NCBI GenBank assembly: GCA_013334565.1 | Contig: JAAXXI010000003.1 | Location: 1 to 64,000, forward strand | Reading direction: 5' to 3' | DNA length: 64,000 bases | Source: Chlorobiaceae bacterium | GTDB lineage: Bacteria; Bacteroidota; Chlorobiia; Chlorobiales; Chlorobiaceae | In this document: piece by piece, positions 55,075 to 63,497 of the stretch | How the letters are laid out: every line of letters starts with the position of its first letter | Numbering within the stretch: position 1 is the stretch's first letter | Notes under the pieces: generated by a model | Told to the model about the DNA's origin: nothing | Databases searched by the model: none | The model's input: the letters and a program-made list of their open reading frames with translations, nothing else | Program-made: the position numbers and the translations under genes

Positions 55075-58000
55075 TCAGATGATAATATCGTCCGGTATCT
55101 GCGTATCAGCTGCAGACAGTTCGTAATATTCGATTTTATCCGTTGTGAGGAGGTTTTTATAGACCGTGATGCTGCCGAGCGATGCCGAGCCCGAAGAGAG
55201 CGATATGAGCGTTGCATCTTTCTTGCCGTTATTGTCCGTGTCCAGGTAAGATATGCTGTACTTGACGCTTTGAGCGACATTTTCCCCGGCAATGAGGATG
55301 CGGTCAGACTGCGACAGTGAAAAATCCATGATCCTGTCGCTACCGATCCCTTCTGTCCCGATGGGCGCGAAAACGAACATATCCGCTCCCGCCCCTCCGC
55401 TCATCGTATCGTTTGCATTATCCCTTATGGAAACAAGAATATCGTTACCGTTACCTCCGGTGAAATAATCCGAACCGTAACTGTCGGCGAGGATATCGTT
55501 ATCGTCGTTTCCATTGAGGTTGTCGTTGCCTGATCCGCCGATCAGCAGGTCGCTGCCGTAACCCCCAAGAATGCTGTCGTTGCCGTAATCGCCGTAAATG
55601 GAATCGTTTCCATTTTCCCCTTTCAGGGTATCGTTTCCGTCGCCTCCATAGAGCGAGTCGTTGCCGTCGCTGCCCAGAAGCTGGTCGTTGCCTTCACCGC
55701 CGGAGAGGTAATCATGTTCGGTTCCACCATTGAGGGAATCATTACCAGCTCCACCGAAAAGGGAATCGTTCCCGGACTGGCCGTTAAGGGTATCATCTCC
55801 ATTTCCTGCATCCAGGTAGTCGTTGCCGCTCCCGCCGATGAGCGAATCGATTCCGTCAGCGCCATACAGGTAATCGTCACCGCCATCACCGGAGATCGTG
55901 TCGTTTCCGGCTCCTGCAGTGATGGAGTCATTGCCGTCTCCACCGGAAAACTTGTTGCCCCCGATGGTGTCGTTCAGGAGGTCGTTGCCTCCTCCGCCTC
56001 CGAGATAATCATTGCCAGCTCCGCCATTGATCGTATCGTTACCGTCATCTCCGTAAAGGGTATCGTTTCCTGTTCCGGTTTCGATGAGGTCGGAGCCCGT
56101 TCCGCCGTAGACGATGTTGATCCCGTCACCTGCACGGATAATATCATCGCCGCCGTCGCCGTAGATGGTATCGTTTCCCGTCCCGGCAGTGATGGAATCG
56201 TTGCCGTCGCCGCCGGAAAATTTGTTCCCCCCAATGGTGTCGTTCAGGAGATCGTTGCCTCCTCCTCCTCCGAGATAATCGTTGCCAGCTCCGCCATTGA
56301 TCGTATCGTCACCACCATCGCCGGAAATAGTGTCGTTTCCGGACCCGGCAGTGATGGAGTCATTACCGTCACCACCCGAGAATTTGTTGTCCCCGATGGT
56401 GTCGTTCAGGAGGTCGTTATCAGCTCCGCCACCAAGATAATCGTTACCAGCTCCGCCATAGATCGTATCGTCACCACCATCGCCGGAGATCGTGTCGTTT
56501 CCGGCTCCTGCAGTGATGGAGTCATTGCCTTCGCCGCCCGAGAATTTATTGTCCCCGATGGTGTCGTTCAGGAGATCGTTGCCTCCACCTCCTCCGAGAT
56601 AATCGTTACCAGCTCCGCCATTGATCGTATCGTCGCCGTCATCGCCGTAAAGGGTATCGTTTCCTGTTCCGGCTTCGATGAGGTCGATGCCTTTACCACC
56701 ATAGACGATGTTGATCCCGTCACCCGCTCTGATGACATCGTCACCGCCGTCACCGGAGATGGTGTCGTTTCCGGACCCGGCAGTGATGGAGTCATTGCCG
56801 TCGCCGCCGGAAAATTTGTTGCCCCCGATGGTGTCGTTCAGGAGATCGTTGCCGCCTCCGCCACCGAGATAATCGTTACCAGCTCCGCCATTGATCGTAT
56901 CGTCACCACCATCGCCGGAGATTATGTCGTTTCCGGCTCCTGCGGTGATAAAGTCATTTCCGTCACCACCCGAGAATTTGTTGTCACCGGTACTGTCCGT
57001 GATAGTGTCGTTTCCGGAACCTCCTCCAAGATAATCGCTGCCGTCTCCTCCGTTCAGGGAATCATCCCCGCTCTCACCGTAAAGGAAGTCGTTTCCAGTT
57101 CCGGCTGTCAGGGTGTCGTTCCCTTCACCACCAGAGATATTGTTGTTGCCGGCCGTGTCTATGAGGATATCATTGCCGGATTTTCCATACAGTTGGTCAT
57201 CTCCTTTCCCGCCATTAAGCGTATCATCTCCCTCGTCGCCGCTCAACCAGTCGTTCCCGTCACCTGCCGTCAGGGAATCGTTCCCATTTCCGCCTGAAAG
57301 TCCGTTGTTGCCGGAAGTATCGTTGAGAATATCGTTTCCATCACCTCCGTTGAGATTGTCGTCGCCATTTCCGCCATTGAGCGTATCATCTCCCTCGTCG
57401 CCGCTTAGCCAGTCATTACCGTCACCAGCCGTGAGAGAGTCGTTTCCTTCCCCTCCGGACAGGCCATTGTCACCGGCAGTATCTATGAGGATATCGTTAC
57501 CCAGGCCGCCGGAAAGCCAGTCGTCACCGAACCCTCCCATGATCGTATCATCGCCTTCGTCACCGGAGAGGCAATCGTCCGTTTCACAGCCGCTCTGCGA
57601 ATCGGAGTTGTCAAGAGCGGAAAGCACTGCATCCGGAGCATTATCGATAAGGAGATCATTTCCTGACCCACCGGAAAGATAGTTGCTGCCGCTGCCCCCG
57701 TCGAGGGTATCATTCCCGTCGTCACCACAAAGGCAGTCATTGCCGTCACCGGAAAACAAGGAATCGTTGCCTTTACCGCCATCCAGTCCGTTATCGCCGG
57801 ACATATCGATGATAACGTCGTTACCGTCACCGCCGGCCAACCAGTCGTCGCCTTGTCCGCCGTCCACGGTATCATCGCCTCCTGCGGCACAGACCCCGTC
57901 GTCGCCGTTACCGGCATAAATCAGTTCCGCACAGTTCAGTCCGGGTATCCAGTCCGAACTGTTCGTGCCGTAAATGATTTCCTTTTCAATGTAAAAATGG

Positions 58001-59505
58001 TTGAGCCAGCTGGCAAGGTCTGCTATATCCGCGTTCTGGTTGCCGTCTTCGTTGAGCACATAATAGTTGCCGTCATCTTCGTTGTAGACGATTTCGAACC
58101 CGACATGGTAAATGCCGTCTGCGACGGTATTGATGAGGTTTTCTCCGCGGAAGTCAATGGAGGAACCATCGTTCTGCACCAGGTGATATCCTGTTTCAGA
58201 GCCGTCTTCATCGTCGCCATGGAGGGCCGTCCATGCTTCGAGTAGCGATACCGTTTTTCCCTGGTATGAATAGGTATGTACGGGGTCCCTGATATAGTCG
58301 TTGATGGTTTTGATATCTTCCGGAGAGATTATGCCGTCATCGGCAACGTGAGTTTGGGTGATCGCCTCGATAAGGATCCTGTTCAGTTCGTTTGCAGCGT
58401 CTGCACCCGCATTGATATCGGCGGCAGCGGTCCAGGTTGCCAGCCCCTGATCGCTTTTTACCGCATCGGTCAGCTGGTCGAGCCCGGTCCCGGTTGTCGA
58501 CTGGTCTACATAAAAATACTGGACCCAGCTTGCCAGCTTTGAAAGGCTGGCGTTTTTCGTGCCGTCTTCGTTGACGATGTACTCTTTGCCGTTATAGTTT
58601 TTGATCTCAAAACCGAGATGGTAGATGCCGTCGGCAACGGTGTCGACGAAGTTCCTGCCGAACATGTATGTCCATGCACCGTCATTCTGCACCAGGTGAT
58701 AGCCTGTTTCTCCATTGGACTCGTCGTCGCCGTGGAGTGCCGTCCATTCTTCCTGGTGCCAGGTCCGGATATAGGTGTTGATTTTTTTTATGTCATCTTC
58801 GGTTATTGTGCCGTCCGTTGCGACACCGGTATTCTTTATGGCTTCGATGATGATCTCGTTCATCCGGTTGGCCATATCGGCGGCGGTGGCTATTTCCGAA
58901 TCGGGAATGTTCTGGCCGAGTCCCTCATCCGCCATGATCAGGTTCGTGATCCTGTCAAGGCCGGTGCCTGTCGTGGAATGATCGGTATAGAACTGGGTCA
59001 GCCAGTCGGCAAGGTCCTGCAATGATGCATTCTGGTTGCCGTCTTCGTTGAGGATGTATCCGTCCTGTATCTCAAAGCCCAGATGATAGATGCCGTCAGC
59101 TACGGTATCGATGAGGTTGTCACCGCGGTATTGTATTTCCGCGCCGTCGTTTTGCACAAGATGGTACCCGGTTTCGAGGTGGCACTCGTCATCGCCGTGA
59201 AGGGTCGTCCATTCCTCGAGATAATTTGCCCTGATATAGGTATTGATGGCAACGACTTCTTCTACAGTGAACATCCCATCGGTTCCGGAATTCGTGGCAT
59301 TGATCGCTTCGAGAAGGATTTGGTTCATCTTTTCCGCAGCAGCAGCGGCGGTTTCGATGTTCTGGGGGGCGATGTTGCCGGTCAATCCGGGATCTGTTCT
59401 GACGGCTTCCACAAGCTGATCGAACCCTGTTCCGGTCACGACAGATAAAATCGGCGTGGGGATGATTACCGGCTGTGGCGACGGCGTACTGGTTATAGGT
59501 GCCAT
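55075..59505 (-). CDS. Giant RTX calcium-binding protein with three EF-hand-like N-terminal repeats, 1476 aa
   Basis: Three N-terminal repeats of about 150-165 residues (about 26-180, 182-340, 341-508) each carry an EF-hand-like loop (DGMFTVEEVVAIN, DGTITEDDIKKIN, DGIISPEDIKTIN) and the block LHGDDE..ETGYHLVQNDG. Residues about 528-1373 are RTX nonapeptides (GGxGxDxLx), which fold into a calcium-dependent beta-roll. The last 100 residues form a C-terminal cap with DRIMDFSLSQSDRILIAG, the usual type I secretion end. No signal peptide is seen. The protein is probably exported by a type I system not encoded nearby and acts as a surface or adhesive protein. Confidence 0.9.
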   Translation of the reverse strand: MAPITSTPSPQPVIIPTPILSVVTGTGFDQLVEAVRTDPGLTGNIAPQNIETAAAAAEKMNQILLEAINATNSGTDGMFTVEEVVAINTYIRANYLEEWTTLHGDDECHLETGYHLVQNDGAEIQYRGDNLIDTVADGIYHLGFEIQDGYILNEDGNQNASLQDLADWLTQFYTDHSTTGTGLDRITNLIMADEGLGQNIPDSEIATAADMANRMNEIIIEAIKNTGVATDGTITEDDIKKINTYIRTWHQEEWTALHGDDESNGETGYHLVQNDGAWTYMFGRNFVDTVADGIYHLGFEIKNYNGKEYIVNEDGTKNASLSKLASWVQYFYVDQSTTGTGLDQLTDAVKSDQGLATWTAAADINAGADAANELNRILIEAITQTHVADDGIISPEDIKTINDYIRDPVHTYSYQGKTVSLLEAWTALHGDDEDGSETGYHLVQNDGSSIDFRGENLINTVADGIYHVGFEIVYNEDDGNYYVLNEDGNQNADIADLASWLNHFYIEKEIIYGTNSSDWIPGLNCAELIYAGNGDDGVCAAGGDDTVDGGQGDDWLAGGDGNDVIIDMSGDNGLDGGKGNDSLFSGDGNDCLCGDDGNDTLDGGSGSNYLSGGSGNDLLIDNAPDAVLSALDNSDSQSGCETDDCLSGDEGDDTIMGGFGDDWLSGGLGNDILIDTAGDNGLSGGEGNDSLTAGDGNDWLSGDEGDDTLNGGNGDDNLNGGDGNDILNDTSGNNGLSGGNGNDSLTAGDGNDWLSGDEGDDTLNGGKGDDQLYGKSGNDILIDTAGNNNISGGEGNDTLTAGTGNDFLYGESGDDSLNGGDGSDYLGGGSGNDTITDSTGDNKFSGGDGNDFITAGAGNDIISGDGGDDTINGGAGNDYLGGGGGNDLLNDTIGGNKFSGGDGNDSITAGSGNDTISGDGGDDVIRAGDGINIVYGGKGIDLIEAGTGNDTLYGDDGDDTINGGAGNDYLGGGGGNDLLNDTIGDNKFSGGEGNDSITAGAGNDTISGDGGDDTIYGGAGNDYLGGGADNDLLNDTIGDNKFSGGDGNDSITAGSGNDTISGDGGDDTINGGAGNDYLGGGGGNDLLNDTIGGNKFSGGDGNDSITAGTGNDTIYGDGGDDIIRAGDGINIVYGGTGSDLIETGTGNDTLYGDDGNDTINGGAGNDYLGGGGGNDLLNDTIGGNKFSGGDGNDSITAGAGNDTISGDGGDDYLYGADGIDSLIGGSGNDYLDAGNGDDTLNGQSGNDSLFGGAGNDSLNGGTEHDYLSGGEGNDQLLGSDGNDSLYGGDGNDTLKGENGNDSIYGDYGNDSILGGYGSDLLIGGSGNDNLNGNDDNDILADSYGSDYFTGGNGNDILVSIRDNANDTMSGGAGADMFVFAPIGTEGIGSDRIMDFSLSQSDRILIAGENVAQSVKYSISYLDTDNNGKKDATLISLSSGSASLGSITVYKNLLTTDKIEYYELSAADTQIPDDIII
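55388..57924 (-). repeat. RTX nonapeptide array with 162-bp higher-order repeat
   Basis: About 2.5 kb encodes tandem nine-residue RTX units. Superimposed is a 54-residue (162-bp) unit marked by a NDLLNDTIGGNKFSGG-like segment. On the plus strand these marks lie near 55962, 56232, 56394, 56556, 56826, 56988, 57150, 57312, 57474, 57636 and 57798. Spacing is 162 bp except for two gaps of 270, each holding an added 108-bp block (the RAGDGINIVYGG segment). The most similar copies lie between about 55,900 and 56,950. Confidence 0.88.
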
Positions 59506-59736
59506 GACAGTCTTATTTTTTTGGGGGTAGGAGTGCCAGGATTCATGGATATCTGAAGGATATCATTGGGGTGAACCCGACTCTTTTGAAAGTATGAAAT
59601 ATTTTTACTTGTTTGATTGTTTGTTTGTAAAATTTCTTGTTTTCCTTAGAAGGGCTATTATCTCTGAGAGAGACATGGCGATTCATGTTCGTTAAACAAG
59701 GATGTATTTGAGGTAATAATGCAATAATGAAGGGTC

Positions 59737-60303
59737 ATGAACGAAACAATACAGTTCATCCTCAAGCGGCGCAGTATCCGCTCATATCTACAGAGTCAGA
59801 TTTCAGAAAACGAACTTCAGGTGATCCTGACCGCAGGCTCTTATGCCCCAACGGCCATGGGGCAGCAGCCCTGGCATTTTATTGTTCTCCAGAATCCGGA
59901 ACTGCTTGACAGGCTCCAGGTGCGCAGCCGGGAGATGTTTGCTCTCTCCGGTATTCCCGCTCTGGAGGAGATGGCATCTGATGACCGGTTCAATGTGTTC
60001 TACGAGGCTCCGACCCTTGTCATCGTTTCTGCGGACAAGGGAGCGATAGCCCCTGTGCAGGATTCGGTGCTCGCCATGGAGAACATGATGATCGCGGCCA
60101 CATCGCTCGGGATCGGATCATGCTGGGTCCATTCGGTGATGTGGCTTTACGAGAAGGGTGGAGGTGCGGGAACATTCAGCGAGCTTGGCGTTCCGTTGCG
60201 GGAAGGTTTTGCACCTTATGCGGCGGCTGTTTTCGGTTACAGTGCACAAACCTGGCCTGAAGCCGGGCCAAGAAAGCCCGGCTTTGTTTCGATTGTGCGA
60301 TAG
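59737..60303 (+). CDS. Nitroreductase-family flavoprotein
   Basis: The 188-residue protein has the FMN-binding nitroreductase start LKRRSIRSYLQSQISE, APTAMGQQPWHFIV, and ENMMIAATSLGIGSCWV. Family members reduce nitro compounds, quinones or flavins with NAD(P)H, usually as dimers. The substrate is unknown. It is divergent from the RTX gene across a 230-base AT-rich region and converges on the SecB-like gene. Confidence 0.92.
   Translation: MNETIQFILKRRSIRSYLQSQISENELQVILTAGSYAPTAMGQQPWHFIVLQNPELLDRLQVRSREMFALSGIPALEEMASDDRFNVFYEAPTLVIVSADKGAIAPVQDSVLAMENMMIAATSLGIGSCWVHSVMWLYEKGGGAGTFSELGVPLREGFAPYAAAVFGYSAQTWPEAGPRKPGFVSIVR
60261..60283 (+). terminator. Hairpin overlapping the 3' end of the nitroreductase gene
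   Basis: AGCCGGGC (60261-60268) pairs with GCCCGGCT (60276-60283), followed by TTGTTTC. It lies within the last codons, so it could serve as an early intrinsic terminator, or simply reflect the codons there. Confidence 0.4.
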
Positions 60304-60318
60304 TTTCAGGGACTGTTT

Positions 60319-60774
60319 TCAGTTCTGGGGCGGTTCGAGTGGAAGGACCACATTTTCCTTGATCATTTCCTCGATATTGTTTGCCGGTATGAAAAAGCGG
60401 TTCATCGGGGTATTGTCGGTCCTTTCATGGAGAATGCCCCTTGTGGTGCTGGCTGTCAGGGATGCGAGGTGACCTGCGAAAACTTGCGGGAGGGTGAAAG
60501 TGCCGCTGTCACTGTTCTGGAAAAATTCCCAGGATTCGGGATCGATCGCGAAAATACATGAGGCTTCGATTTTGATGAACGGCACCTCATCATGAGCGAA
60601 AGCGTTCATAAACATGACTTTCAGCAGGTGCTGTTTGCTGTCGAGACCGAAATTGAGCCCCACGTTGATTTTAACCGGTTTATTTTCCTCGAAACCGGTC
60701 GGTTCTATTTCAATATTTTCGGTAATGATTTTAACAAGGGCATAGTTTACCCTCCTGTCGTTATTTTCTGGCAT
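60319..60774 (-). CDS. SecB-like chaperone, 151 aa
   Basis: The sequence is beta-rich with a C-terminal helix. The segment HLASLTASTTRGILHERTDNTPMNRFFIP strongly resembles the SecB-like family, where an LxSLxxSTxRG(I/V)L segment is diagnostic (it is quoted in two parts: HLASLTASTTRG and ILHERTDNTPMNRFFIP). SecB-type proteins hold unfolded clients for export or act as antitoxin chaperones. No toxin gene is adjacent. It is cytosolic, transcribed alone, and divergent from the MurB-like gene. Confidence 0.65.
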   Translation of the reverse strand: MPENNDRRVNYALVKIITENIEIEPTGFEENKPVKINVGLNFGLDSKQHLLKVMFMNAFAHDEVPFIKIEASCIFAIDPESWEFFQNSDSGTFTLPQVFAGHLASLTASTTRGILHERTDNTPMNRFFIPANNIEEMIKENVVLPLEPPQN

Positions 60775-60886
60775 CTCTTTGATCGATAGAAGTTTGCGAG
60801 ATAAAAATTCTACTATGAAACTTTACAGTGCGAAAAATATGCAAATTATTTGAAAGACGTTTTTTTTATTTTGCTTTCTTTTTAGC

Positions 60887-60940
60887 GCCAGGCGAAATAA
60901 GAAAGGATAACAGTCCCTGATGCACGAAGCTTCGCCTGGC
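60887..60940. promoter_or_regulatory. Inverted repeat in divergent promoter region
   Basis: GCCAGGCGAA (60887-60896) and TTCGCCTGGC (60931-60940) are perfect 10-base complements 34 bases apart, between the SecB-like and MurB-like genes. The DNA around it is AT-rich. It could be an operator pair or an RNA hairpin upstream of the MurB-like gene. Confidence 0.35.
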
Positions 60941-60986
60941 TGTTTCCGGTCTTTCTTCGTCTGCCGAATTATTTTTCTCTCCTCCC

Positions 60987-62600
60987 ATGCAGGATCGCAA
61001 ATTTCCATGCCATATCGACCAGGATGTCCCGCTTTCCGAAAAGGCATACTACGCCATTGGCGGCAGGTCCATGGCCGTTGCATATCCCCGCAGCCTTTCC
61101 GAACTTTCCGCCCTGCTCCTGTGGAACCGGAAAAAGAGGTTTCCGCTGGCGCTCATGGGCTCGGGGAGCAATATCCTGTTTTCCGACGAGCCGTTCCCCG
61201 GGATCGTCATCTCATTCGAGCGCATGGCAAGGATGTTCTGGATGTCCGGGACCGATCTTTTCTGTGAAGCCGGGACCGTGAATACCCGGATCGCCGAAGA
61301 ACTCCTCCAAAGGGGAAGAACAGGCGGGGAGTGGCTCTACAGGCTTCCCGGTCAGGTCGGTTCGACCGTCAGGATGAACGCCAGGTGTTTCGGAGGGGAG
61401 ATATCATCGGTCACGACCGGGATTTCCGCGCTGCATGCCGATGGCCGCCTGATCTGGCATACGCCGGAAGAGGTGTTCCAGGGCTACAAACAGACGGCGC
61501 TCATGGAGTCGCCTGAAATCGTAGCAGGCGTACTCCTTCGGTTTCCCGAAAAACGCCCGCCTGATGAGATAAAAGAGCTGATGCTGCAGTATGAGGGGGA
61601 ACGTGAAGCGAAGCATCATTTCGATTTTCCGAGCTGCGGTTCGACTTTCAAGAACAACTATGCCGCCGGACGTTCAAGCGGAAAGATTTTCGATGAGCTC
61701 GGTTTCAGGGGGCAGCGGGAAGGCGGGGCGAGCGTCAGCGACCATCATGCCAATTTCATTTTCAACAGGGGAAGGGCCACATCCAGGGACGTGCTCGAAC
61801 TCGCAGGCAGGATGAGGAGCGCCGCGCTTGAAAACGCTGGAGTGCCGCTCGATCTTGAGGTTCAGTGCATCGGAAGGTTCGACCGGAGTTTGCTGGAAAA
61901 ATGCGGCGTTCCCTTTGACGCAGATCAACATGACGAATCATTCGGCTGGGCCGGGCTCTGGTGGATGCCTGAAAAAGATATACCAGTACCATCTGCCGAA
62001 TATCCGCGCAAACTTGCCGAAGGCCCTCTCTCAGGCTATTTCGGCAGGGATGCGGAATATCCTCCGGGAGTTTTCGTCAGCGTCGAACAGCTTCTGCCCC
62101 TTGAGGATGCCGCCCTGGAGCCCGAAAAGCCTTTTCTTCGCTGGACGACCCTCCCCGGAGATGACGAGGCCTTTACGGTCCTGCCGCCATTTTCTTCAGA
62201 AGAGATGGATTTTGTCGATGGATTGTGGCGTTACAGCGTTTCAGAACTGTTTCTTGCCCGGAGCGACGGGCAGGGTGGCTATCTCGAATTTGAGATGACA
62301 CCGGAAGGCCATTGGGTGGCCCTGCGCTTCAGGGCCCCTCGCGAGCGGGAAGAGGGGTTCGTTACGCTCCTGGCGGAACCATGGGAACAGGATGTTCTCA
62401 GGTTCAATGACGAGGGACGCTTTGGCATGGAATATTCCTACAGGCTCATCGAACCGTTTATAGACGGAGACTGCATCGCCATCCAGTGCTGCGCATCGAC
62501 GGGCAGGAACTCGTACGGGCTGTTCCCCGCATGGCCCGAAACAAAGGAGCCGGCCGATTTCCATCAGCCGGCGGAATTTTTCAGGGCACGGTTGAGCTGA
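60987..62600 (+). CDS. MurB-like FAD reductase fused to a DOMON-like domain
   Basis: Residues 1-300 form a UDP-N-acetylenolpyruvylglucosamine reductase fold: YYAIGGRSMAVAYP, FAD-binding MGSGSNILF (57-65), LPGQVGSTVRMNARCFGGEIS, the active-site S219 in CGSTFKN and E291 in LEVQCIG. Residues about 365-537 add a domain with LRWTTLPGD, DGLWRYSVSELFLARSDG and LEFEMTPEGHWVALRF, which looks like the DOMON-like or carbohydrate-binding beta-sandwich. Canonical MurB stops near residue 300, and cell-wall murB is normally in the dcw cluster, so this may be a second, specialised enzyme. Confidence 0.8.
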   Translation: MQDRKFPCHIDQDVPLSEKAYYAIGGRSMAVAYPRSLSELSALLLWNRKKRFPLALMGSGSNILFSDEPFPGIVISFERMARMFWMSGTDLFCEAGTVNTRIAEELLQRGRTGGEWLYRLPGQVGSTVRMNARCFGGEISSVTTGISALHADGRLIWHTPEEVFQGYKQTALMESPEIVAGVLLRFPEKRPPDEIKELMLQYEGEREAKHHFDFPSCGSTFKNNYAAGRSSGKIFDELGFRGQREGGASVSDHHANFIFNRGRATSRDVLELAGRMRSAALENAGVPLDLEVQCIGRFDRSLLEKCGVPFDADQHDESFGWAGLWWMPEKDIPVPSAEYPRKLAEGPLSGYFGRDAEYPPGVFVSVEQLLPLEDAALEPEKPFLRWTTLPGDDEAFTVLPPFSSEEMDFVDGLWRYSVSELFLARSDGQGGYLEFEMTPEGHWVALRFRAPREREEGFVTLLAEPWEQDVLRFNDEGRFGMEYSYRLIEPFIDGDCIAIQCCASTGRNSYGLFPAWPETKEPADFHQPAEFFRARLS

Positions 62601-62630
62601 TGCGGGATCCGCTTTCCCGATGCAGTGAGC

Positions 62631-63497
62631 TCAAAGGTCGGCAGCCGGCATCCGGGAAACCTCTTCAGCCGTGAAGACCGGCCCTTCCTTGCAGACGTAA
62701 ACCGACCCTACATTGCAGCGCCCGCATTTGCCGACCCCGCATTTCATCCGGTTCTCCAGGGTGGTATAGACATTGCGCTCTTCGAATCCGAGCTTTTTCA
62801 GCGCAGCCAGCGTGAACTTGATCATGATCGGCGGCCCGCAGAGGACCGCAATGCAGTTCTCTGGTGACGGTGCCGCCTGTTCGAGGACGGTCGGCACGAA
62901 CCCCACCTTGTGTTTCCAGTCGGGCGTTTCCCCGCCGGGGTCCACGGTAAGCACGAGATCGACGTCGTCGCGTTTTTCCCACTCCTCGAGTTCATGTTTG
63001 TAGACAAGGTCGGCTACGGTTCTGGCTCCGTAAACGATGGTGACCTTTCCGAACTTTTCACGCTGGTCGAGGCAGGACCAGATGACGCTGCGGGTTGGCG
63101 GAAGGGCGATGCCTCCGGCGATGAAGAGCAGGTTTTTGCCTTCGAATTCCTCGATGGGGAAACGGTTGCCGTAAGGTCCGCGGAAGGTGATGAGATCGCC
63201 GATATCCGTATTGGCAAGCGCCGATGTGACCCGGCCTGAATGACGGAAGGTGCATTCGATATAATCCTTCCGGGTTTCAGGGCTTGCAACGCAGAAGGTG
63301 CTCTCTCCCTCTCCGTAGATGCCGTAGAGCCCGAACATGCCGGTACGGTAATTTTCCCTGAACAGGTCGTGATCGTCAGGGTTCTGGAACTCGAGCCTCA
63401 TGGTTTTGACGCCGGGTGCCTCGTCGTGGCGGGCCACGATTTTCATGACGGCAGGCCTGTAGATGTTATGATGCGCGTGATGGATGTGTTCTTTCAC
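62631..63497 (-). CDS. Hydrogenase/sulfhydrogenase gamma subunit (FAD/NAD(P) and 2Fe-2S)
   Basis: The GTG at 63497 overlaps the stop of the preceding gene (GTGA), giving 288 residues. The fold is ferredoxin-NAD(P) reductase-like: an FAD half with GDLITFRGPYGNRFP, an NAD(P) half with LLFIAGGIALPPTRS and AVLCGPPIMIKF, and a C-terminal CGVGKCGRCNVGSVYVC cluster-binding loop. This is the gamma subunit type of group 3 [NiFe] hydrogenases. It would pass electrons between NAD(P)H and the beta subunit. The catalytic subunits should lie beyond the window or elsewhere. Confidence 0.85.
   Translation of the reverse strand: MKEHIHHAHHNIYRPAVMKIVARHDEAPGVKTMRLEFQNPDDHDLFRENYRTGMFGLYGIYGEGESTFCVASPETRKDYIECTFRHSGRVTSALANTDIGDLITFRGPYGNRFPIEEFEGKNLLFIAGGIALPPTRSVIWSCLDQREKFGKVTIVYGARTVADLVYKHELEEWEKRDDVDLVLTVDPGGETPDWKHKVGFVPTVLEQAAPSPENCIAVLCGPPIMIKFTLAALKKLGFEERNVYTTLENRMKCGVGKCGRCNVGSVYVCKEGPVFTAEEVSRMPAADL

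Noticed and set aside
55714..57297. Long 527-codon frame antisense to the RTX array
   Set aside because: It is created by the regular nonapeptide repeat read in reverse; its product is just low-complexity copies of the antisense pattern with no recognised domain.
55388..57924. Regular repeats considered as a CRISPR array
   Set aside because: The repeats are continuous in-frame coding units without unique spacers.
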